Source: Closterium sp. Naga37s-1 | Taxonomy: Eukaryota > Streptophyta > Zygnematophyceae > Desmidiales > Closteriaceae | Direction: 5' to 3' | DNA: 64,000 nucleotides | Assembly: GCA_947471745.1 (NCBI GenBank) | Contig: CANJKZ010000541.1 | Location: forward strand, 310,001 to 374,000 | Shown: positions 1 to 9,729 of the stretch, in pieces | Layout: every line of letters starts with the position of its first letter | Numbering within the stretch: the first letter of the stretch is position 1 | Translations under genes and position numbers: made by a program | The notes under the pieces: model-generated | What the model was told of the DNA's origin: nothing | The model's input: the letters and a program-made list of their open reading frames with translations, nothing else | Databases searched by the model: none

Positions 1-117
1 TCACATTCAATGCAGTTGGTGCGAGTCTGCTCATTATTGCTTTGTTCCATTCCCTTTTGTTGGTGGACCAGTGGTTGCCAGGGGAATATTAGGAACGTCA
101 ATGCTTATGCTCTCCTG
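1..117. other. Flank left of the first LTR element
   Basis: No gene is recognisable here. The last five bases (113-117, TCCTG) are the left copy of the target-site duplication of the element that follows. An ATGCAG-type acceptor-like sequence near 10 resembles acceptors upstream of the kinase gene, so this may be intron or 5' flank of that gene, but this is weak. Confidence 0.4.
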
Positions 118-697
118 TGTTAGGGTTGGTTCGCCCAACCACGGAACCTATGGCGAAAGTCTCTACGACGGCGGAATGACGGCGAAATGGAAGCACGTGG
201 ATGATTCTAGGTGAAACGGTGGAATTCGGCCTACGGTGGATATTGGAAGCTACGGCGTGAGAAACGGGAGAGAGATCGGGAAGATACTAGAGAAATGGAG
301 GAGAAGAGTAGAGAAGTATCGAGAATGAGATCGACGGGGGAAATTGTGGTTCGAGCTCGAGGCGTGTTCGAGAAGGTTCGAGATTCGGACTCAAGGAGTG
401 TTCGGTGAATTCGGTTCGGTTGTGTGTGCGACTCGGGGTGAAACGAGGCGCGCGCGAGATTGCTTGAGAAACAAGTTACGTTACGAAACACGTTTTGTGT
501 CTTGCTTGACTATAAATCTGCTTGTACTCATTCTGGAAATCACAACATTGGACAACATTGAGATTCTGAATTTGCTCAAGTGTGTATTGACAACTTCAAG
601 CAGAGCTGCGCATATCGTTGGATTTGGGAGATCGTGGAGAACACGATAAGCAATAGCAAGTAGACTATTGCCGACTAAGGTGTTTACGATCCTAAGA
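118..697 (+). repeat. 5' LTR of GAG-only element
   Basis: It begins TGTTAGGG and ends CCTAAGA, 580 bp. The 3' partner is at 2836-3415, offset by exactly 2718 bp throughout with no indels. Confidence 0.93.
511..517 (+). promoter_or_regulatory. Candidate TATA box in the LTR
   Basis: TATAAAT lies about 180 bp from the LTR end, where the retrotransposon promoter would be expected. The same sequence is at 3229-3235 in the 3' LTR. Promoter function is inferred from position and motif only. Confidence 0.5.
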
Positions 698-699
698 AC

Positions 700-711
700 T
701 GGTATCAGAGC
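700..711 (+). other. tRNA-iMet primer-binding site
   Basis: TGGTATCAGAGC lies two bases after the 5' LTR. This is the standard plant copia primer-binding site, complementary to the 3' end of initiator methionine tRNA. Confidence 0.9.
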
Positions 712-798
712 TTGGCGAACGGTCGCTTCGATCGTCGTGAATTCACTTGGTGCGCTAAGTGAAATTAGTGGAGAAGAGGAGTCGTTCACGCCTACGCC

Positions 799-2763
799 AT
801 GGGAGACGAGGCGAGTTCGGGTTCCAGTGTGAGTCTTGGAGACCCGCAGTTGAAGGCTCTTCTCGAGGCCCTTGCGAGTGGCCGTTTGGTGGCGAAACCG
901 ACGATCGGGCTCAGTGAAGCCCAGCGCTTCAACGGGAGCAACTACAATGTGTGGCGAAAGAAGTTCATTCGGAGGGCAGAGGAGGTGGACCTCTTGCCGT
1001 ACTACAGTCCCGACGAGGAGACGAAGGAGGGAGTTGCGCCTTCCACGACGGATACGAAGGAGAAAATAGCGGCGTTCAAAAAGCAAAGTAAGCAAGCGTT
1101 CTTTCAGCTTTGTCACTCAGTTGCCGATGGAATCGCGGTGGATTTGGACCAGTTTGCAGAGGAGCTGAACTCTGCACAGAAAGCGTGGGAGTACCTGGAG
1201 TCCACGTACATGGGTACGAACGATGTCAACAAGAAGGCGATTCGGAAGCAACTGCTGATGCTGAGCATGGAGAAAGGCGAGAAAATCATCACCTACATCA
1301 ACAGGGCGAAAAGCTACAACGACGATTTGCGGGTGATGGGAGCCGCGGAGACGGAGCATGAGATGATTGACCACATCATCCAAGGCCTTCCTAAAGAGTG
1401 GGAATCCGACATCGGTATGTTTACGTACCAACCGCCGGAGAGTTTGACGAAGCTGCAGGAGATTCTGCAATCGCTTGAGACGGTGAAGGAGATGAGGAAA
1501 AAGAAAGCGGCAGCAGCAGCTACGGAATTCGACGAGGAGAGGCCGACTTTGGTGAATGCCACGAAGGCGTTTGGAGCGTGCTACCAGTGTGGAAAGAGGG
1601 GGCATAAGGCGATAAACTGCTACGAAAATCCGCGAAGCAGTAACTACAAGGGCAAAGCGGTGGAGAACGATAAAGGAGAAAATGGGGGAGCGGAGTGGCA
1701 GCAGAAACGAGGTTTTGGCGGCAAGTGCGACTATTGTGGGCGCTATGGACATCGTGCTGTAGAGTGCTACTCCAATCCGAACAGCAGGAGCTACAAGGGT
1801 CCGTCGCAGCAGAGGATTGTGGCGGGTAAGGCGAATGTAGCGGAAGCCGAAAAGGAGGATGTGATTTTGGGAGGAGCGCATCTTGCGAACGTGGTGCGTT
1901 TACCGAAGGATGTTCGTCAGACGGACGGACGTAAGAAGACGGCATGGTTCATGGACAGCGGATGCACGCGTCACATGATATTCAGGTCAGATTGGATGGA
2001 GAATGTGAGGGAGTCGAGTGAGCGTTATATACTGCAAGGTAACAGTGGGAAGTTACCAGTGACAGGAGAGGGTGACGTGGTGCTGCAGAGTCCGTATGGA
2101 GAGGTGAAACTGGAGAGTGTGCTGCTGGTTGAGGATTTAAAGGTGAATCTGGTCAGTCAGTCACAGCTTGATGACTTGGGGTGCAAGATATGTTATGACA
2201 GTGGCGAGGTGACTGTGTTTGGTCCTGAGTGGGAGAAGTATGCCGATGGATTCTTCAGTGACGGATTCTATGAGATGAACTTGGTCGCGATGAACGATAA
2301 GGATGAGATCTATGAGGATCCTGGGTCTACTAAGGTTGATGAGAGCGAGGACACGGATGATACGGGAGCGAGTGTGGAGGCAGCAGTGAAGCAGGAAGAA
2401 GAGATAGTCACCATGGAGGCAGCAGCGGTGAATGATGGAGATGGAGATGGTGTCAACACTTTTGCAGCAGCGGTCGTGGTTAAAGATGAAGCAGTAAATG
2501 CGAAGTGTGTGGGAGTCGCTGTGAATGGGGACATCATGGTGAAGGGATCAAAGGCGAATGCAACTGCAAAGGCTAGAGTGCTTACGAAAGAGGAACGCGT
2601 TGAGGGGTACGAGACCCGAGAGGTGTTGGGTGTTGAGATGCCGAGGAGAAGCGAGAGGCTCAAGAAAACCTCTCAAGGTTTGGATATCAAGGCGCTCAAC
2701 TTCAAGACACGTAAGCAAAGGTTCAAGGTGCAGGAGCTGCAGGGGAGCGTGAAGCCGACTTAG
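799..2763 (+). CDS. GAG-protease remnant polyprotein of GAG-only element
   Basis: An intact 654-residue protein starts at the first good ATG after the primer-binding site. Residues about 30-240 look like a copia gag (UBN2/DUF4219-like helical region, including QRFNGSNYNVW and a YLESTYMGT stretch). Two CCHC zinc knuckles follow (CYQCGKRGHKAINC and CDYCGRYGHRAVEC), about 40 residues apart. A copia-type aspartic protease motif, FMDSGCTRHM, comes next. The protein then jumps to an acidic linker and a basic tail (PRRSERLKK) of the kind found between integrase and reverse transcriptase in full copia elements. Integrase core, reverse transcriptase and RNase H are absent, so an internal deletion with frame kept is the simplest origin. 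The open frame in a young element suggests selection for GAG function, which is inference. Confidence 0.88.
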   Translation: MGDEASSGSSVSLGDPQLKALLEALASGRLVAKPTIGLSEAQRFNGSNYNVWRKKFIRRAEEVDLLPYYSPDEETKEGVAPSTTDTKEKIAAFKKQSKQAFFQLCHSVADGIAVDLDQFAEELNSAQKAWEYLESTYMGTNDVNKKAIRKQLLMLSMEKGEKIITYINRAKSYNDDLRVMGAAETEHEMIDHIIQGLPKEWESDIGMFTYQPPESLTKLQEILQSLETVKEMRKKKAAAAATEFDEERPTLVNATKAFGACYQCGKRGHKAINCYENPRSSNYKGKAVENDKGENGGAEWQQKRGFGGKCDYCGRYGHRAVECYSNPNSRSYKGPSQQRIVAGKANVAEAEKEDVILGGAHLANVVRLPKDVRQTDGRKKTAWFMDSGCTRHMIFRSDWMENVRESSERYILQGNSGKLPVTGEGDVVLQSPYGEVKLESVLLVEDLKVNLVSQSQLDDLGCKICYDSGEVTVFGPEWEKYADGFFSDGFYEMNLVAMNDKDEIYEDPGSTKVDESEDTDDTGASVEAAVKQEEEIVTMEAAAVNDGDGDGVNTFAAAVVVKDEAVNAKCVGVAVNGDIMVKGSKANATAKARVLTKEERVEGYETREVLGVEMPRRSERLKKTSQGLDIKALNFKTRKQRFKVQELQGSVKPT

Positions 2764-2821
2764 ACCCTGTGAAGGCTACGAGGAGCAGGGGAGCAGTGCG
2801 AGTGGTGTTCGTGGTTGACGA

Positions 2822-2835
2822 ACAACAGGGGAGAT
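2822..2835 (+). other. Polypurine tract before 3' LTR
   Basis: ACAACAGGGGAGAT abuts the TGTTAGGG start of the 3' LTR. Its purine-rich core is the expected plus-strand primer site. Confidence 0.75.
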
Positions 2836-3415
2836 TGTTAGGGTTGGTTCGCCCAACCACGGAACCTATGGCGAAAGTCTCTACGACGGCGGAATGACGG
2901 CGAAATGGAAGCACGTGGATGATTCTAGGTTAAACGGTGGAATTCGGCCTACGGTGGATATTGGAAGCTACGGCGTGAGAAACGGGAGAGAGATCGGGAA
3001 GATACTAGAGAAATGGAGGAGAAGAGTAGAGAAGTATCGAGAATGAGATCGACGGGGGAAATTGTGGTTCGAGCTCGAGGCGTGTTCGAGAAGGTTCGAG
3101 ATTCGGACTCAAGGAGTGTTCGGTGAATTCGGTTCGGTTGTGTGTGCGACTCGGGGTGAAACGAGGCGCGCGCGAGATTGCTTGAGAAACAAGTTACGTT
3201 ACGAAACGCGTTTTGTGTCTTGCTTGACTATAAATCTGCTTGTACTCATTCTGGAAATCACAACATTGGACAACATTGAGATTCTGAATTTGCTCAAGTG
3301 TGTATTGACAACTTCAAGCAGAGCTGCGCATATCGTTGGATTTGGGATATCGTGGAGAACACGATAAGCAATAGCAAGTAGACTATTGCCGACTAAGGTG
3401 TTTACGATCCTAAGA
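2836..3415 (+). repeat. 3' LTR of GAG-only element
   Basis: It is 580 bp, about 99.5% identical to 118-697, and is followed directly by the TCCTG duplication at 3416-3420. Confidence 0.93.
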
Positions 3416-3719
3416 TCCTGAGAGTCTAGTTCCTTGTTGTTTGTCTTCATGTCTTGAGTTTGTTGCCTTTTCACCTCTGCGGCTGAAGGTTGTCAGCACC
3501 AGCTCGAAGTGAAGAAAATGAAGAGAAATCTAATTAACAATAAACAAGCCTGTAGTTGATACTGTTTTATCTCGCCCTGCCTCAGCTCTCTCTACTCCTT
3601 CCCTCCCGAACCCATTCTCCAGATTCTCAATTTCTCAAGTTTTCATTATTTCCACTCAAATAAGTATAATCATACGTGCAAGCACTCTCTTCCCACCATT
3701 CACATCCCTGCATATGCAG

Positions 3720-4330
3720 AGTCACATAGGAAGAAAGAGGGTCCAGAATTTGCCACGCCAGCAGCAGCAGCAAGGGTGATGCAAAAGAAGAGTACGTTTA
3801 TGTCCCTAGGTGAATTATCCCAACTAAGTCCACCCTTTCTCAATCACGCAGAAAATTGCTGGTTTCTCCAACCCCCCTTGCTCCGTGTATTCTATTCGAA
3901 ACCTTCCATGATTCCAGGTACAATTCGTGTGCTTGATAAAGCAAAGTACTCTCTTCTTACCACTCACGTCTTTGAACATGCAGAGTCACATAGGACAGGA
4001 GAATATCCAGAAGCAGCAATGGGAGCCGCAGCAGGAGCAGCACCAGCAGCAAGTGAGGGCCAAAAAAGAAGTAGGTGTTCCAATTCTTTTGAACCTTAAC
4101 TGTTTTACCTTGCTCTGCTCTGCTCACACTTTAGCTGATTCACCGTTTTATCCATCTCCCCCAGTTATCATTTTCAGTTATTCTAGGTCAAATCGGAATG
4201 CTCAGTTGAGATGAATACCCTCTTCCCACTGCTCAAAACCCACAACACGCAGGGGAAAATGATCCAGAAGCAATAGCAGCAGCCATAGCAGCAGCAGCAG
4301 GAGTAGCAGCAAAATCAGGATCAGCAGGGG
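3720..4330 (+). repeat. Triplicated Ala/Gln-rich N-terminal exon unit of the kinase gene
   Basis: Three units each carry a CTCTCTTCCCAC-like pyrimidine stretch, an ATGCAG/ACGCAG acceptor and a GCA-repeat exon. Exon starts are at about 3720, 3984 and 4253 (spacing 264 and 269 bp). The middle unit (3984-4052) is bounded by AG and GTGAGG, is 69 bp (23 codons), and in the phase required by the 4253 exon encodes a GEYPEAAMGAAAG stretch homologous to GENDPEAIAAAIA of the 4253 exon. It could therefore act as an in-frame cassette exon. The first unit is more diverged. No sure translation start was identified. Confidence 0.6.
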
Positions 4331-6124
4331 TGGTGGATGGAGGTGTGGTGGTGGAGATGGATGCAGCACGGCCACAGGTGTGCCAAGAGTACTCCCTGGA
4401 GGTGCTGGCAAAGGCAACAGCGGAGTGGGCGGAGAGGAACAGGATTGGCAGCGGCAGCTTTGGTGATGTGTATAAGGGCGTGTCTCCCCACAACTGCACT
4501 CAAATGTGGGCCGTCAAACGAGCCAGAGTGCTCACCAATGACTTCCTCACAGAGGTATAATTGAGGCAGGTCTCTGAGATCGTGCAACTGTTGTTGTTCA
4601 TGTTTTCGTAAGGGTTTTGTTCCATGTTTTCAACAAATTCTTTCTGTCGAACTCTACGCCTGCATACTGTTTGTCTCGAATGAGCTTTTCTGTCACTCCA
4701 AACCTAGTGAAAAACCAGGGGCTGGTACACCACTGTGCACCATGACTCGGGATTCTGATAATCTGAAAGCCATTTTGCCTGTTATGCTTTGAATTTTTTT
4801 ACGATGTTCGTGTTGTGCCTTCCCTCCTGCAGGTGAAGGAGATGGCCAGCAAGCACCATCCCCATCTTGTGCGGCTGCTTGGATACTGTATGGATATGAA
4901 CACGACCACAAGGCACATAGAGCAGATCCTGGTCTATGAGTACATGGTGAACAACGATCTCGAGAGCTGGATCGGACCGGGTGTCTCCCATCCTCTTTCC
5001 CTGCGCCAACGACTGGACGTGCTGACTGGAGTGGCAAAAGGGCTGCAGTACCTTCATGACTTTGGCATCGTGCATCGTGACATCAAGCCCGCCAACATCC
5101 TCCTCGATGCAAAGATGCAGGTGTGTTCGAAGATACATTATAACTTCACATGTTTGCCAATTTCGAAATGTTCCACCTTCGTGGTCATGCCTTTTTTGTG
5201 TTTGTTTTTGCTTTTTGCCGTGAAACCTCTTATCCAATGGACTTCATTGTTCCTTTGGTTCTAATCGGCAGGCCAAGATTGCGGACTTTGGTCTTGTGAA
5301 GCCGAGTGGAGGCACCTGCATGGGCACCTCAGTGGCTGCTACTCGAGTGATGGGCACACCGGGCTATGTGGACCCAGCCTACTTCAAGACACAAAAGGCC
5401 ACTCCAGCTGCAGATGTGCACAGGTGAGATGATTGGCACGGAGCATAGCAGTTGTGTACAAGCTGTGCATGCACGGGAGAAGAACTACTGACACGTAGCA
5501 AAATGAGAACAAATAAGCAACAAGAAAATAAAATCTTGTACTTGTTATTGTTTTCTGTCATGGGCAGCTTTGGAGTGGTGATGTTGGTGGTCATCTCAGC
5601 ACGCAAGGCCGTTTATTTGTCAGAGGACAGGCAAATCAACCTCAAGCAATGGGTGAGTCACAAACATGTGAATCAACAGCTCCCATATCGTACAAGTGGT
5701 TACAGTACTTCAGCATTTGTCAAACCTTAAGTTGTAGCACCACTTTGCAACAGCCAGACAAGCCATAGCACCACAGAATCACATCGCTGTGGTCTTTGTC
5801 CCCAAGCAGGTGGCGCCATTGGTGGCATCCAGCAACGTGGCAGCGTTCAAGGACCCTCACTTGAATGCTCCAGACGACTTTGTGCTGCGCATGGCCCGCC
5901 TTGCACTCGCCTGCACTGCCATGCCCACTGCCTCCCGCCCCTCCATGGCGCGAGTATTGGGGGATCTGCTGGCCATGAAGGACGAGATCTTGGGGGCTGA
6001 AGAACACAGAGCTGCATGCCGAATCGACAGAGAGATCGGCAACTCAGCTGACCCGGTGGACTTTGATGCCGAAATGGCTCGTGTGGAACACATGGATGTG
6101 CAGGATGGTTACTCTAGTGTGTAA
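4253..6124 (+). CDS. Protein kinase of the receptor-like/cytoplasmic kinase family, 5 exons recognised
   Basis: Exons by GT-AG and frame are 4253-4554, 4833-5120, 5272-5423, 5568-5652 and 5810-6124; all phases join and the last ends in TAA. About 380 residues are covered. Kinase landmarks appear in order: glycine loop IGSGSFGDVYKG, AVK lysine, an alpha-C glutamate, HRDIKPANILL catalytic loop (RD type), DFGLVK, activation segment GTPGYVDPAY, and DVHSFGVV across the exon 3/4 junction. The C-terminal lobe is complete, with a short acidic tail after it. No signal peptide, ectodomain or membrane helix is visible in the exons found, so it resembles a receptor-like cytoplasmic kinase or the kinase half of a longer receptor. 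The N-terminus is Ala-rich and its start lies upstream, probably in the triplicated exon region. Ligand and pathway cannot be told. Confidence 0.85.
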
Positions 6125-6509
6125 TGTGCTCTTTAAATTGCTCCATGGTGTTATCGAGACCTACTATACGCTGAGTCACTTTTTGGCTGCTATCGTTATT
6201 CGTAGAACTTGACGTCTTGGGGTGCTTTGACAATGAAAAGGGCTGTGCAATTCCGTTGCTTACCAGCACTCGGTGTTTTTCTCTATCAGGATTACTCGTC
6301 TGGTTACCGACACAGGGAAGTGGGAGATGCGAGGTACATACTGATGGGAGGTGAGGTGCGGATGGGAGGTGGAGATGGGTAACGTGTGGGAGGGGACATG
6401 GGGAGGGGAGTGTGAGTGCAGCTGCGGACCCTGGCGCAGCTCTTTGCCCTTGCCAGCTCCATTCCCATGTTCTGCACTTACGACTGCAACATCCCTCACT
6501 GCGGGCAGG
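6125..6509. other. Kinase 3' region and spacer
   Basis: The kinase 3' untranslated region presumably begins here. Nothing else is recognised until copia zinc-knuckle coding sequence appears near 6510. The exact left end of the copia element is not visible. Confidence 0.4.
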
Positions 6510-9500
6510 TAGTAAGGGGAGGTCTGCGGAAGGCCTCATGAGGCTCGCTGCTTCTACCGTCTTGACGACGCCATTTGAGCGGAGTTTGGTGAGAGCGCAC
6601 TGACTCCTGACTGGTTATGATTGCTCAAGAAGGACATAGATGTATTTGCTCTTGATTGGGACCAGATCTATGCTGGCATGTTTGCTATGTATTTTGCTGG
6701 TGCTAGTGCTGAGGGTGACTACTATTCTTGTGTACCTAGCTCTGTTAGTGTAGAGGCTGCTAGTCTCAGGGCGTGTGAGTCTGCTAGCACAGGTGCAGTT
6801 CCTGCGGAGGCTTTGCACACCTTCCCGTTGGACTCGGACGCGTCTCGCTGCTTCTTCCGCGACTGCACAAGAGTCACACTGCTCACAGAACCTGTCCCTG
6901 TCACTCTGGCCGACCCCTCTTCTGGCCCAGTCGTTGCACGTAGTCCCACTGTTCTCCCGTGTCCGGCAGCCCCCTCCGGCTCCCTCACAGGTCTCCACCT
7001 CCCCTCGTTTGCTACGAACTTGGTGAGTCAGGCTGTCCTCCAAGATGAGTTGGTCACTACCACTACTCCTGGGGGTGAGCTAGTGGCGATCTGTACGGAC
7101 TCAGTGACTGGCAACCACCTCGCCACGTTCACTCGGAGGCCTGGGTCTGGCCTGTACAGACTGCACACTTAGTCTGCACAAGTGGCTGCGTCCGGTCAGG
7201 TAGATGCGTCTTGTTCGTGTCGGTTATTCACGCACACGTCTCTCCTCTGGCACCACCGTCTTGGTCACCCCTCCCTGCAGCGTCTGCGTCGCATGCACTT
7301 GCGTCTCCTTGTCTCTGGCCTCCCGAGGTCCTTGCCCCCGCTACCTCCGTCGCTTGCGCCTCCGTGCACTCCCTGCGTCGAGGGGCGGCAGTGCGCCGCT
7401 CCTCACTCCTCCTCGTTCCCTCCGATCACTGCTCATCTGCATACCCTACGCATGGACGTGTGGGGCCCCTCCCCAGTGTCTGGGCCAGGCCGGGAGCGCT
7501 ACTTCCTGCTGGTCGTCGACGAATACACGCGCTACACCACTCTGTTTCCCTTGCAGCACAAGGGAGACGTCCGTGTTGTTTTGATCCTTTGGATCCGCGG
7601 TGTTCGCCGCAAGTTGAGCGCACGGTTCCGTCAGGACCTCCCGATGCTCCGTCTGCACTCTGGCCGTGGGGGTGAGTTTTCCTTCGGTCTCCTTGAGGAC
7701 TTTTGTCGTGAGGAGGGCATCACCTAGTCGTTCACTCTTCCGGCTTCTCCACAACATAATGTAATCGCTGAGCGCCGCATTGGCTTGATCATGAAGGTTG
7801 CTCGCACCTCCATGATCCATGCGGTTGCTCCCCATTTCGGTGGTCGTTTGCGGTCCGATACGACGCGCATCAGCTCAACCTCTGGCCCCGTGTCTCCGAG
7901 CCAGACCTCTCCTACACTGTGTTGGACAGGGGAGGTTGGCGATGTGTCGGCGTTTGGGGTCTGGGGTGAGCTTCCCCTTGTCCGCGATACTACCGCGGGC
8001 AAGCTCTCTCCTCGCACTATTTGCTGCGCCTTCGTTGGCTTTCCCACCGACGCCCCGCCTTGGCAGTTTTACCACCCCGCCACGCGCCGCGTCCTGTCCT
8101 CCCGCGATGTCACCTTTGACGAGTCGGTTTGCTACTACCGTCTCTCCGCCCACGCGTCTTCTCATGTCCCCCCGCCACCCCTCTTCCTGGTTCCAGGTTA
8201 CACCCTGGTAGACCCGCGCACCCCCCCCTCGCGTCTTGCTCCCTTAGGTGTGTCTCAGGTCTCACCTCCCCCCTTGATTGCGCCTTTGGAGGTCTCCTCA
8301 GACCCCACAGGTCCGGCTGAGGGGGGTGATCCTGCTGCTGACGACACTGCGGCCTCTCGCCGCTCCCCACTCTTGGAGACCCCTCCTAGTTTTCCGCCTC
8401 GGCCGCCTTCGCCGCCTCTGCAGCCTGTCGCTGTGGACTCCGGTGCTGCTGGGGATGGTGACGCTGGAGGTGCGGGCACTAGGGGTGCTGGGTCTGGGGG
8501 TGCTGACGCTGGAGGTGCTGGTTCTGGGGGTGCTGGTTTTGGGGGTGCTGACTCTTGTGCTGTCGGCGCTGGAGCTGGAGGTTCTGGAGCTAGTGGTGAT
8601 GGAGCTGGAGGTGCTGGAGGTTCTGGTGCTGGAGGTGCTGGAGCTCGCGGTGTTGGAGCTGGCGGTGCTGGAGGTGCTGCCGCTAGAGGTACTGGAGGTT
8701 ATGGAGCTGGAGGTGCTGGAGTTGGCGGTGCTGGAGGTGCTGCCGCTGGAGGCACTGGAGATTCTGGTGGTGGAGGTTCTGGTGCTGGAGGTACTGGAGC
8801 TAGGGGTACTGCGCAGCCATGGCAGCAGCGATCGTTCTTCCGGAACCAGCCGCAGTCGTCACTAACACCACCTGGCTCGGCCCTTCACCAGGTTCTTCGT
8901 CTTCCGTCTACCTCTATAGAGCCGCCTACCGCTGGTACTGCTCCTCTTTTATTGACTCCAACGCCTGACCAGTCTCAAACACAGTTACCGCCTGACTCCC
9001 CACTGCCTGTTCCTTCTCGTTACACTGAGAAGACAGACTCACTGACTGAGCATCGGGAGTCTGCGTCCCGTCCTGCTTCCCCTGTTGCTTGTCGTGCTCG
9101 CCGTGTTCACCCTCCGCCTGTTCCCAGTGAGCGCACTATGGCGCTTCATCCTCTGTTGCACATCGTCATATCCTGCTGTCTCCTCCAGTGTCCTCTCTTC
9201 CTGACGTTCCTAACCCTGCGTCTGACCTTGCTCGTGCTGCTAGTCTTACTGTCACTTACTGTCTGGCCACACTTGTCACTGACCCTACCTTTGAGTCGGC
9301 TGCTGCGTCTGCCTTAGTCACTGAGCTCATTGACTGTGCTGCTGCCTGCCGCCTTGACTACCTTGCGAGTCTTGTTTCTGAGTTCTCCGCCAGGCGCCCC
9401 GCAAGTGGCATGGCACACTGAGGACGACACATGCGGCTCTTGGTTTTATTCCTTCGACTGCTGACCCGTCAGTGTTTCTGCGCACCGACCCTTCGCTGCC

Positions 9501-9567
9501 GCCGTTCTACATCCTCGTATACGTTGACGACTTGGTCTTTGCTACTGCTGACACTAAGGCGCTGGCC
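6510..9567 (+). pseudogene. Copia gag-protease-integrase and reverse transcriptase fragment (broken)
   Basis: The order is a knuckle end CGRPHEARCF; a region matching the VDIYALDYDA part of the intact copia at 43351-48693; a copia protease motif (here LDSDASRCFF, with D-S-D in place of D-S-G); WHHRLGHPS; and an integrase with MDVWGP, LHSGRGGEF and IAERRIG landmarks. Stops interrupt at about 6580, 6628, 7170 and 7725; the first two fit CGA-to-TGA changes. Frameshifts occur near 7840 and 9190. A Gly/Ala linker (8440-8820) precedes a deleted join at about 9402 into a reverse transcriptase piece. Confidence 0.8.
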
Positions 9568-9669
9568 CGAGTTGGAGCGAGAGGAGAGAGAGTTGGAGCG
9601 GCAGCAGCTGGAGCTACAGCCGCTGGAGGAGCCGCAGCAGCAGTAGCAGCCGGAGCAGCAGCAGCAGCC

Positions 9670-9729
<60 letters not shown>

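Larger units (their letters stand above)
118..3415 (+). mobile_element. Complete non-autonomous GAG-only copia-type LTR retrotransposon
   Basis: Two 580-bp direct repeats (118-697 and 2836-3415) flank one open reading frame. I count three differences between them (near 212, 490 and 630 of the left copy), so the insertion is young. A primer-binding site matching initiator Met tRNA follows the 5' LTR, a purine-rich tract precedes the 3' LTR, and TCCTG is duplicated at 113-117 and 3416-3420. The single protein has gag, zinc knuckles and a protease motif but no integrase core, reverse transcriptase or RNase H, so it must borrow enzymes from a related element. This matches the TR-GAG class described in plants. 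Confidence 0.93.

Noticed and set aside
8440-8865. Gly/Ala-rich or Leu/Val-rich repeat protein
   Set aside because: It is the low-complexity linker of the broken copia polyprotein read in different frames.
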